This document shows positions 26,507 through 33,757 of a stretch of DNA of 64,000 bases, piece after piece. The notes beneath the pieces were generated by a model. The model was not told where the DNA came from. It saw only the letters and a list, made by a program, of their open reading frames with translations, and did no database searches. How positions within the stretch are numbered: the stretch's first letter is position 1; every line of letters begins with the position of its first letter. Both the position numbers and the translations under genes were made by a program. The stretch is from Sphingopyxis sp. 113P3 (GTDB lineage: Bacteria > Pseudomonadota > Alphaproteobacteria > Sphingomonadales > Sphingomonadaceae), in assembly GCF_001278035.1 (NCBI RefSeq), contig NZ_CP009452.1, forward strand, positions 1,459,501-1,523,500, written 5' to 3'.

Positions 26507-27198
26507 TGTCGCTTCCCATTGTTCTCATGACCGGCCAGCTTCTGACCGATGCCGTGTGGCAGCCCCTCACCGATGCCTGGCAGGGCCGCGAGGTGATTAT
26601 CGCCGATAATCAGAGCGACGACAGCATTGCAGGATTTGCGCAGCGGCTGCTCGGCAATGCGCCGGAAAAATTTATTCTCATCGCGCACGCGATGGGCGGC
26701 TTTGTCGCCTTTGAAGTGATGCGCCGCGCGCCCGAACGCGTCGCAAAGCTCGCGCTCATCTCGACGCTCGCCTCGGCAGATGGCCCGGCGCAGACCGCAA
26801 GGCGTCAGGGCTATATCGACCTTGTCGAACGCGGCGCTTTTGCGCAGGTTGTCGAGGAACGCATCCCGATCCTGTTTCCCGAAGAGAAGCGCGAGGACGA
26901 GCGGCTGCTCGGAATCGCGCGGCAAATGGCGGCCGATACGGGCGCCGAGACCTTCCTTGCCCAGCAGCGCGCCATCATGGGGCGGATCGACAGCCGCCCG
27001 CGCCTCGGCGAGATCAAGGTGCCGACCCTGCTCATCTGGGGCGAGAAGGACGGCATCACGAGCCGTGCGCACCATGAGGAGGTCAGGGATGCCATCGCCG
27101 GGGCGCGGCTCGAGGTTGTGCCCGGGGCGGGGCACCTGCCGACGATCGAGGCGCCCGAGATCGTGGAGCCGCTGCTGAAAGCCTTCATCGATCGATAG
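26503..27198 (+). CDS. Alpha/beta-hydrolase-fold protein lacking the nucleophile serine
   Basis: 231 residues with the alpha/beta-hydrolase fold (ILIAHAMGGFVAFEVMRRAPERVAKLALIST). The nucleophile elbow normally reading H-S-M-G-G is H62-A63-M64-G-G here, codon GCG, so the serine is lost. Asp in IWGEKDGITS and His in PGAGHLPTIE remain. It may be a lyase, decarboxylase, isomerase or binding protein rather than an esterase. ATG 26503 overlaps the dehydrogenase stop. Last gene of the ligase operon; it faces the SDR gene tail to tail. Confidence 0.82.
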   Translation: MMSLPIVLMTGQLLTDAVWQPLTDAWQGREVIIADNQSDDSIAGFAQRLLGNAPEKFILIAHAMGGFVAFEVMRRAPERVAKLALISTLASADGPAQTARRQGYIDLVERGAFAQVVEERIPILFPEEKREDERLLGIARQMAADTGAETFLAQQRAIMGRIDSRPRLGEIKVPTLLIWGEKDGITSRAHHEEVRDAIAGARLEVVPGAGHLPTIEAPEIVEPLLKAFIDR

Positions 27199-27232
27199 AC
27201 AAGGCCGCCCAGCCGGGGAAAGGCAAGGGGGG

Positions 27233-28000
27233 CTAGAGGGTGTCCGCATGCCCCCATTGATAGTCGATTTTCCCGTTGAGCCGCCGCACCGCGACCCAGT
27301 CGCCTCCTGCAAGGCTGTCGTCCTCGATCAACGCGATCACGCCCTCGGCAATGTCTTGAGGCGCGCAGGCTTCATTGCTCGCGAGCACGGCCTTCATCCA
27401 CTCCGACTTGCCCCCTGCGCCGGTGGTATCAAGGATCGGCGTGGCGACGAGCCCCGGCAGCATGCCCGCCACGCGGACACCGCATTCCTCCTTCAAGGGC
27501 GCGCAGCAGCGCGTGAACATCATCACCGCCGCCTTGGTGGTCGCGTACAGCGTGTCATGAAAGCCCGTGCCGAGCGCGACGGTCGAGACGGTGTTGACGA
27601 TAACGCCGCCGCCGCGCCTTCGCATCGCCTGCACCGCGACCTGTGTCGCGGCAATCAAGGCCGTCAGATTGACATCGATGATCGAGCGGATGCGCGCTGC
27701 GTCGACGTCCGGGAATTGCGGAAGGCCCGAGACGACGCCGGCGTTGTTGTGCAATATGTCGACCTCGCCGTGCGCGGCGAACCAGGCTTCGGTCGCACGA
27801 ATGTCGGCGAGGTCGAGCACGTTGACGGTGGCGCGAGAACCCGCTGCCTCGACCAGCCGCGCGGTATCAGCGAGCGCGGATTCCTTGATGTCGACGAGCG
27901 CAATCTCGATCGCGCCCCGCGCTGCCAGCATGACCGCGGTTGCGCGCCCGATGCCGCTCGCCGCGCCCGTCACGATCGCCTTCTTGCCTGCGATTTCCAT
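27233..28000 (-). CDS. Short-chain dehydrogenase/reductase
   Basis: Classical SDR of 255 residues from ATG 28000, which is preceded by AGAGAGGAAG. Motifs: TGAASGIGRA cofactor loop, Asp in VDIKES that favours NAD(H), NNAG, the catalytic Ser in NTVSTVALG and the Y-x3-K pair in LYATTKAAV. Likely oxidises or reduces a hydroxyl/keto group of the pathway compound. Divergent from the MFS operon, with operator copy 5 in the shared promoter region. Confidence 0.9.
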   Translation of the reverse strand: MEIAGKKAIVTGAASGIGRATAVMLAARGAIEIALVDIKESALADTARLVEAAGSRATVNVLDLADIRATEAWFAAHGEVDILHNNAGVVSGLPQFPDVDAARIRSIIDVNLTALIAATQVAVQAMRRRGGGVIVNTVSTVALGTGFHDTLYATTKAAVMMFTRCCAPLKEECGVRVAGMLPGLVATPILDTTGAGGKSEWMKAVLASNEACAPQDIAEGVIALIEDDSLAGGDWVAVRRLNGKIDYQWGHADTL

Positions 28001-28054
28001 GGGCTTCCTCTCTCTGGTTCGTCGATTGACCGTAAAGCACATTGACAGATAAAC

Positions 28055-28066
28055 TTAAATACCTAA
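28055..28066. promoter_or_regulatory. TTAAATACCTAA operator (copy 5)
   Basis: CTTAAATACCTAAG (28054-28067) fits the CTTAG-N4-CTAAG palindrome with one arm mismatch. It lies in the SDR/MFS intergenic region; TTGACA at 28042-28047 upstream may be the -35 of the MFS operon. Confidence 0.55.
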
Positions 28067-28107
28067 GCATTTTTGGCGAAGCAGAATCGCAAAAAATGGG
28101 GAGAAAC

Positions 28108-29403
28108 ATGACGCAGGCTGGGCTGGTCGAAGCAGGCACCGTGCCATCGGGCGGCTCGCTCGCGGTGCGGCGCAATCTCGCGCTTGCGATGCTGTTCCTC
28201 GTGGGCACGATCAATTTCGTCGATCGTCAGCTGCTTTCGGTGCTTGTCGAGCCGATCCGGAGCGAAATGCAGTTCAGCGATACCCAGTTCGGGCTGCTTA
28301 CCGGGCTGGCCTTCGCGCTCTTCTACGCCGCGATGGGGGTGCCGGTCGCGATGATCGCCGACCGCTGGAACCGGGTAAAGCTGATCGGTATGGCATGCGT
28401 CGTCTGGAGTGGTTTCACTGCGGCGTGCGGCATGGTGTCGAACTTCTGGCAACTGGCCCTGATGCGCTTCGGTGTCGGCGCGGGTGAGGCCGGGGGAACC
28501 GCACCGTCGCTATCGGTGATCGCCGACCTCTACCCCCCGGCGCAGCGCCCGCTTGCGATCGGTCTCTTCACGCTCAATGGCCCCTTTGGCGTATTCGTCG
28601 GTGCTGCCTTTGGTGCCTGGGCGGCCGCCAATATCGGCTGGCGCGGTGCTTTCATGGTTATCGGCGGGGTCGGGATCGTCGTCGCGCCCCTCCTGATATG
28701 GCTGGTGCGCGAACCCGCCCGCGGCGCGATGGACGCCCAGAAGACCGCCGATGAAGCGCTTCCATTCGCGCAGAGCCTCGCGATGTTCTGGCGCCGCGCG
28801 TCGCTGCGCATGGTCCTGATCGGCAGCGGGCTTGCCGCCTTTGTAAGCTATGGCATGCTGAACTGGATCCCCGCTTTCCTGATGCGCACGCAGGGCATGC
28901 CGCTCGAGGCGATGGCGACCTGGTTCGCCCCTGCCGCGGGGATCACCTTTGGGGTCGGTATTCTGGGGGGCGGCTGGCTCGTCAGCCACGCCGCGAAGCG
29001 ATCGCCGCGCGCCTATGGCGCGATCCCGGCGCTCGCCACCGCGGTGCTGATCCCGACCTTTGCCGCCGCGCTTCTTGTCGAAAGCTGGCAGATATCGCTG
29101 GCGCTGATGCTTGTTCCGATGGCGGCGTGCACAGCCTATGTCGCTCCCGCGCTCGCCCTCGTCCAGAACCTGACGCCGCCGCGCAGCCGCGCGACCGCCG
29201 CTGCTGTGCTGATGTTGATGTTCAACATCGTCGGCCTTGGCCTTGGTCCGCTTTTCATCGGCGTCGTCAGCGACGCGCTCAAGCCCGCCCATGGCGATGA
29301 AAGCCTCCGTTGGGCGCTGATGACGATTGTCCCTTTCGCGCTCGCAGCGGGCCTCGCGCAATTCGCGATGACCCGCCATCTCGACAGGGATTTCGCCGAA
29401 TGA
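28108..29403 (+). CDS. MFS transporter, Spinster/anion-symporter type
   Basis: Inner-membrane importer of 431 residues, with start ATG 28108 chosen because GGGGAG precedes it. Twelve hydrophobic segments; TM1 contains GTINFVDRQLLSVLVEPI, loop 2-3 has ADRWNRVKLIG and TM4-5 has RFGVGAGEAGGTAPSLS, typical of the Spinster-like group often found in sphingomonad catabolic clusters. Probably brings the cluster's acid substrate in after TonB-dependent outer-membrane uptake. First gene of a seven-gene run that ends at the terminator at 33576. Confidence 0.88.
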   Translation: MTQAGLVEAGTVPSGGSLAVRRNLALAMLFLVGTINFVDRQLLSVLVEPIRSEMQFSDTQFGLLTGLAFALFYAAMGVPVAMIADRWNRVKLIGMACVVWSGFTAACGMVSNFWQLALMRFGVGAGEAGGTAPSLSVIADLYPPAQRPLAIGLFTLNGPFGVFVGAAFGAWAAANIGWRGAFMVIGGVGIVVAPLLIWLVREPARGAMDAQKTADEALPFAQSLAMFWRRASLRMVLIGSGLAAFVSYGMLNWIPAFLMRTQGMPLEAMATWFAPAAGITFGVGILGGGWLVSHAAKRSPRAYGAIPALATAVLIPTFAAALLVESWQISLALMLVPMAACTAYVAPALALVQNLTPPRSRATAAAVLMLMFNIVGLGLGPLFIGVVSDALKPAHGDESLRWALMTIVPFALAAGLAQFAMTRHLDRDFAE

Positions 29404-30287
29404 CCAGGGTGAGCGGAAAGACCGCATTCATCACCGGCGGCGCGAGCGGGATTGGCCTTGCCACTGCACGCGTGCTGGGCGAGAGGGGGGCGCGCGTCAT
29501 TCTGGCCGACATCGACGGCGCCGGCGCGCGAAGAGCGGCACAGAGTCTTCGCGCCGAAGGGCGCGACGCGCTCGGCCTCGAGCTTGATGTAACCGACGAG
29601 GCAAGCTGGGCGAAGGCGGGCGATGCAGCGCGCGATTTCGGGGCGGTGCGAATCCTGTTCAGCAATGCCGGGGTCGGCGGCGGATCGGGACCTTTTGAGC
29701 GTTATGACACCGAGGTGTGGCGCTGGAACTACGCGGTGAACGCGCACGCGCATCTTTATGCCTGCCGTACCTTCCTCGGCGAGATGAAGGCGAGCGGCGA
29801 GCCCGGCCATCTGGTCATTACCTCGTCGATGGTCGCGATCGTGCCGCCTCCGATCTCGGTTGCATATATCAGCTCCAAATATGCAGCGCTGGGCATTGCA
29901 ATGGCGCTTCGCAACGAACTGGCCGAAACCTCGGTCGATATTTCGGTGCTGATGCCGGGAATGTCCGCGACGCGGATCGTCGAGACGACGCGCGATCTTC
30001 GGCCAGCCCCTCAGGAGGTCGGTACGGCCGCGGCGACCAGCCAGGCGATGCAGGGCGTTCTTGCGGGCGGCATGTCGCCGGACCGGATCGCAGAGCGCGT
30101 CGTCGATGCGATCGAGAAGGGCGAATACTGGATTTTCACCCATCCCGAATGGAAGGCGATGGCCGAACTGGTGACGCAGGATATGCTCGCTGCCTTCGGC
30201 CCCTCGGCCGACCCGGGGTACGAGGGTGACGATATCGATGGACTGATCCGGGCCAATGGCGGCCGAATGTTCGGCGCAAAATCTTAA
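29400..30287 (+). CDS. Short-chain dehydrogenase/reductase
   Basis: Classical SDR of 295 residues, ATGA-overlapped with the MFS gene. TGGASGIGLATA loop, Asp in LADIDGAGAR, SNAGVGGGSG, Ser in ITSSMVAIV and Y-I-S-S-K catalytic pair. The C-terminal 50 residues (PSADPGYEGDDIDGLIRANG) extend beyond a minimal SDR. Resembles the SDRs acting on aromatic or terpenoid side-chain alcohols, but no substrate can be named. Confidence 0.88.
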   Translation: MTRVSGKTAFITGGASGIGLATARVLGERGARVILADIDGAGARRAAQSLRAEGRDALGLELDVTDEASWAKAGDAARDFGAVRILFSNAGVGGGSGPFERYDTEVWRWNYAVNAHAHLYACRTFLGEMKASGEPGHLVITSSMVAIVPPPISVAYISSKYAALGIAMALRNELAETSVDISVLMPGMSATRIVETTRDLRPAPQEVGTAAATSQAMQGVLAGGMSPDRIAERVVDAIEKGEYWIFTHPEWKAMAELVTQDMLAAFGPSADPGYEGDDIDGLIRANGGRMFGAKS

Positions 30288-30299
30288 GAGGAGAGGATC

Positions 30300-30695
30300 A
30301 TGGCGGAACTCGACGATATCCAGACTATGGCGAAGCGCTTCTTCGATGCGATCGAGGCAGGCGATATCGAAACGATGCGCAACAGCTTCACCCCCGATGC
30401 CGAAATCTGGCACAACACCGATGAGAAGATTGTCACCCCCGCGCAGACCGCCGAGACGCTGACCGGCATGGTCGCGCGGATCAAGGACCGTGAATATGCC
30501 GAAAGGCGGCTCACCGTCTTTCCCGGCGGCTTCGTTCAGCAGCACGTCCTCAAAGGGCGGCGCATTCATGACGATGGCGAGGTGCGCCTCCCCTGCGCAA
30601 TCGTGTGCAAGGTCGTAAATGGCAAGATCACCCGTCTCGACGAATATTTCGATTCAGCGCACGTCGCCGAGTTCCGCAAATTTGCAAACGCCTGA
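30300..30695 (+). CDS. NTF2-like (SnoaL/ketosteroid-isomerase-fold) protein
   Basis: 131 residues with the cone-shaped NTF2 fold pattern: N-terminal helices (MAKRFFDAIEAGDIETMRNSF), then TPDAEIWHNTDEKI, and a beta sheet ending CAIVCKVVNGKITRLDEYFDSAHVAEF. Such proteins isomerise, hydrate or dehydrate small molecules, or simply bind them. AGAGGAG precedes ATG 30300. Its neighbours suggest a step in ring or side-chain processing. Confidence 0.82.
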   Translation: MAELDDIQTMAKRFFDAIEAGDIETMRNSFTPDAEIWHNTDEKIVTPAQTAETLTGMVARIKDREYAERRLTVFPGGFVQQHVLKGRRIHDDGEVRLPCAIVCKVVNGKITRLDEYFDSAHVAEFRKFANA

Positions 30696-30705
30696 GGAGA
30701 TTTCG

Positions 30706-31353
30706 ATGCCCGTACTTCGCCAAGTCCCCCGCTCGGAGGTCACTGACGAAACCGTTCTTGCCTACTACAATCGCCTTTTCGGCGATCGCGATCCCGTGGC
30801 GGAGCCCGGCACCGCGACGGGCACGCCCGGCGACTGGTGGACCGTCTTTGCGCTTTCGCCCGATATTTTCGAGCATGCCGTCAAGGGCTTTGCCGTCTAT
30901 CGCAACCCCGCGCGCACGATCGACCCCGTGCTTCGCGAGCTCGGCCAGACGCGCGCTGGATGGGTGAAAGGCAGCCAGTTCGTCTTTTCGCAGCATTGCA
31001 AATCGCTCCGCGGTCTCGGCGTCAGCGAGGAAAAGATCGCGGCCATTGCCTACTGGACGGTCGCAGACTGCTATAATGAACAAGAGCGCGCGGTCCTAGC
31101 CTATGCCGACTGTTTGAGCCAGGCTGGCGGGCGCGTTCCGCTCGAAGTGTTCGACAAGCTCAAGACCTTCTGGAATGACGAGCAAATCTTCGAATTTACC
31201 TACATTACCTGCCTTTACGACATGCATGCGGTGATCACCCGGGCGCTGCGCATGGAATATGACGCGCGCGAGGATCCGATCGTGGAGATCGCAGCGCCCG
31301 AGGGCTTCAGTGCCGCTGACTTCCTCAGCGCACCGCGGTCGCAATCCGAATGA
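30706..31353 (+). CDS. Carboxymuconolactone-decarboxylase-family protein
   Basis: 215 residues of the CMD/AhpD all-helical fold. The core box is GSQFVFSQHCKSLRGLGVSEEKI, with one Cys and no CxxC pair, so AhpD-like peroxidase activity is unlikely. ATG 30706 follows GAGGAG. It overlaps the SMP-30 gene by ATGA. In sphingomonad clusters this family is usually annotated as CMD-like without a proven reaction; lactone decarboxylation next to a lactonase gene would fit. Confidence 0.83.
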   Translation: MPVLRQVPRSEVTDETVLAYYNRLFGDRDPVAEPGTATGTPGDWWTVFALSPDIFEHAVKGFAVYRNPARTIDPVLRELGQTRAGWVKGSQFVFSQHCKSLRGLGVSEEKIAAIAYWTVADCYNEQERAVLAYADCLSQAGGRVPLEVFDKLKTFWNDEQIFEFTYITCLYDMHAVITRALRMEYDAREDPIVEIAAPEGFSAADFLSAPRSQSE

Positions 31354-32264
31354 GCGGCTTTGGCGAGCCCGAGGTTGTTGCGAGCGGCCTTCGCTTTCCC
31401 GAAGGCCCCGTGCCGATGGCTGACGGATCCGTTCTGCTCGTCGAGATCGCGCGCGGCACGCTGACCCGCGTGGCGGCTGATGGCAGCCTCACGGTTGTCG
31501 CCGATCTCGGCGGCGGACCGAACGGGCTCGCTCTCGGCCCCGACGGGGCTGCCTATGTTTGCAACAATGGCGGGTTCCAATGGGTCGAGGCCGGGCCGCT
31601 GCTGTTCCCGGGCCATGCGGCGCATGACGCAGCGTGCGGCTCGATCCAGCGGGTCGATCTCGTGACCGGGGCCGTCACGACCCTCTATGATCATTTCGAG
31701 GGCGAGGCGCTCAAGGGGCCGAACGATATCGTCTTCGATGGCGAAGGCGGCTTCTGGTTCACCGATCACGGGCAGGTCCGCGCGCGCGGCCGCGATCATG
31801 GCGCGATCTATTATGCCCGGGCTGATGGCTCGCATATCAGCCGACAGCGCGCCGAGGTGATGGGTCCAAATGGGATCGGCCTCTCGCCCGACGGGCGGAC
31901 GCTCTATGTCAGCGAGACGATGACAGCGCGGGTGTGGGCGATGGACGTCGTCGCGCCCGGCGAACTCGCGCCGCCGGGCGCCTGGTCGCCCGGCCGCTAT
32001 GTCGGCACGCCGCCCGCTTTCCGTTTGCTCGACAGTCTCGCGGTCGAGGAGAGCGGCCGGATTTGCGTCGGCACGATGGTCGAAGGCGGGATCACCATTT
32101 TCGATCCCGAAGGGGGCGCGTCCGATTTTCTGCCGCTTCCGGACATCGGGATCACGAACATCGCCTTCGGCGGTGCCGATCGCCGCGACGCTTATATCAC
32201 CGCCTCGACGACGGGCACGCTCTATCGTGTGCGTTGGCCCCGGCCGGGACTGGCATTGCGATAA
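31350..32264 (+). CDS. SMP-30/gluconolactonase-family lactonase
   Basis: Six-bladed beta-propeller metallo-lactonase of 304 residues. Metal ligands expected from the family are seen as Glu in RFPEGPVP, Asn in KGPNDIVFD, and Asp in SPDGRTLYVSET. NGGFQWVEAG and FTDHGQVRARG are typical of the bacterial branch. Likely opens a lactone produced by the preceding enzymes. Its stop codon lies inside the left arm of the long inverted repeat 32258-32290. Confidence 0.88.
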   Translation: MSGFGEPEVVASGLRFPEGPVPMADGSVLLVEIARGTLTRVAADGSLTVVADLGGGPNGLALGPDGAAYVCNNGGFQWVEAGPLLFPGHAAHDAACGSIQRVDLVTGAVTTLYDHFEGEALKGPNDIVFDGEGGFWFTDHGQVRARGRDHGAIYYARADGSHISRQRAEVMGPNGIGLSPDGRTLYVSETMTARVWAMDVVAPGELAPPGAWSPGRYVGTPPAFRLLDSLAVEESGRICVGTMVEGGITIFDPEGGASDFLPLPDIGITNIAFGGADRRDAYITASTTGTLYRVRWPRPGLALR

Positions 32265-32290
32265 CCGTCAATTTAATTGACAGTTATCGC
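32258..32290. repeat. 33-bp near-perfect inverted repeat between lactonase and GST genes
   Basis: Arms of 15 bases (GCGATAACCGTCAAT and ATTGACAGTTATCGC) pair with a single mismatch around TTA. The left arm overlaps the lactonase stop codon; the GST starts 35 bases later. There is no T-run, so it is either an operator, an mRNA-processing hairpin or an attenuating stem. The centre GTCAATTTAATTGAC resembles 40007-40021. Confidence 0.6.
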
Positions 32291-32324
32291 TCAAACTGAT
32301 AAGACATGAATGGAGAGGACGGCC

Positions 32325-32942
32325 ATGAGATTTTTTACCAGTGTTGGCCCTAACCCCCGCGTCGTGGCGATTTTCATGGCGGAGAAGGGGATCAGCCTCC
32401 CCGAGGTCGTGGTGGATCTGCGGGGCGGCGAAAATCGGCGCGCACCCTATAATGTCGAGGTCAATCCGGCCGGGCAGACTCCCGCGCTGGAGCTCGACGA
32501 TGGCTCCATCCTTACCGAGATCACGGCGATCTGCGAATATCTGGAAGAGCGCTTCCCCGATCCTGTACTTATCGGATCAACCCCGGAGGAGCGTGCCGCG
32601 ACGCGGATGTGGACGCGCCGCGTCGACCTCAAGATCTGTGAGCCGCTCACCAATGGCTTCCGCTTTTCCGAAGGGCTGCCGCTCTTCGAAGGGCGGATGC
32701 GCTGCCTTCCGGAGGCCGCGGCAGGGCTGAAGGCCGTCGCGCAGGACGGGCTCAAATGGCTCGATCCGCTGATCGCTGGGCGCGAATTCATCGCAGGTGA
32801 CCGGGTGAGTCTCGCGGACATCCTGCTTTTCGCCTTTCTCGACTTCGGGGCGGGCGTGGGGCAGCCGATCGACCCGGCCAACGGCAATGTTATTCGCTGG
32901 TTCGAGGCCATGAAGGCCCGCCCCAGCGTCAATCCCAGCTAA
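32325..32942 (+). CDS. Glutathione S-transferase
   Basis: 205-residue cytosolic GST. The N-terminal thioredoxin-like domain begins MRFFTSVGPNPRVVAIFMAEKG, with the cis-Pro in NPAGQTPALELDDG and the LTEITAICEYLEERFP helix; the C-domain holds GDRVSLADILLFAFL. It differs from the YfcG-like GSTs further along and is closer to the general bacterial GST types. Probable roles are glutathione addition to, or isomerisation of, an electrophilic intermediate. GGAGAGGA precedes ATG 32325. Confidence 0.88.
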   Translation: MRFFTSVGPNPRVVAIFMAEKGISLPEVVVDLRGGENRRAPYNVEVNPAGQTPALELDDGSILTEITAICEYLEERFPDPVLIGSTPEERAATRMWTRRVDLKICEPLTNGFRFSEGLPLFEGRMRCLPEAAAGLKAVAQDGLKWLDPLIAGREFIAGDRVSLADILLFAFLDFGAGVGQPIDPANGNVIRWFEAMKARPSVNPS

Positions 32943-32956
32943 GATCAAGGAGATGG

Positions 32957-33553
32957 ATGATGGCACAGACGAACACCGAATTTGAATTTTGCGGCGTCAA
33001 CCATTTGGCGCTCGTTTGCAAGGACATGGCGAGGACGGTCGAATTTTATCGCGACATCCTCGGGATGCCGCTGACCAAGACGATCGACCTGCCCGGCGGT
33101 CGCGGCCAGCATTTCTTCTTCGACATCGGCAACGGCGATTCGCTGGCCTTCTTCTGGTTCCCCGACGCGCCCGAGGCGGCGCCGGGCGTGTCGGCACCTG
33201 CCGCGCTGCCCACGCAGGGCAGCTTTGTGTCGGCGCACGGTTCGATGAACCATATCGCGATCAACGTCCGGGCCGAGAAGTTCGATGAATATTATCAGCG
33301 ACTGATCGAGAAGGGTGTCGAAGTGACCCCGATCCTCAACCACGACAATTCGCCGACCCAATCGTCGGCTGAGATGCATGACGGTGTTTTCGTGCGCTCG
33401 GTCTATTTCTTCGACCCCGACGGCGTGTGCCTCGAATTCGCTGCGTGGACCAAGGTGCTCGACGAAAGCGACGTCGCGCACGACCCCGTACGCGCCGACG
33501 GCACCAAGGCCGAAGGAATGATCACGGGCCGCACGCCGGTTCCCGCGGAATAG
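32957..33553 (+). CDS. VOC-superfamily (glyoxalase/dioxygenase-like) metalloprotein
   Basis: 198 residues with paired beta-alpha-beta-beta-beta modules. Metal-binding candidates are His in GVNHLALVCKD, His in MNHIAINV and Glu in GVCLEFAAW. It could be an extradiol-type dioxygenase, a glyoxalase or an isomerase; size fits one-domain VOC proteins. AAGGAG lies before ATG 32957 (a second ATG follows directly). Last gene before the strong terminator at 33576, so the operon started at 28108 ends here. Confidence 0.82.
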   Translation: MMAQTNTEFEFCGVNHLALVCKDMARTVEFYRDILGMPLTKTIDLPGGRGQHFFFDIGNGDSLAFFWFPDAPEAAPGVSAPAALPTQGSFVSAHGSMNHIAINVRAEKFDEYYQRLIEKGVEVTPILNHDNSPTQSSAEMHDGVFVRSVYFFDPDGVCLEFAAWTKVLDESDVAHDPVRADGTKAEGMITGRTPVPAE

Positions 33554-33575
33554 TTTTCCACTGAGAAGACGCCTC

Positions 33576-33604
33576 GGCCCGGCGCTTTGCGCCGGGCCTT
33601 TTTT
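33576..33604 (+). terminator. Rho-independent terminator
   Basis: A 10-bp GC stem (GGCCCGGCGC / GCGCCGGGCC) with a TTT loop is followed by six T residues (33599-33604). It closes the MFS-to-VOC operon. The 150 bases to the next gene (33605-33757) contain nothing I recognise. Confidence 0.9.
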
Positions 33605-33757
33605 GCGCCGTTCCGTCGCTTTCGCGGCCCTTTGCCGGACGGAGCGCGGGAGCGGGCGGCATCCTTGCCTTTCGTCGCTGGGCGATGGCCCGGCGAAGGG
33701 CGCCTTGATGCTCCAAGCGGACTATCTCCTGAGAGCTTGCGCCTCCGCGCGGCGCGT

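Noticed and set aside
31069..31080. TATAAT-like sequence near 31070 as an internal promoter
   Set aside because: It lies within the coding sequence of the CMD-family gene, with no fitting -35 and no operator copy.
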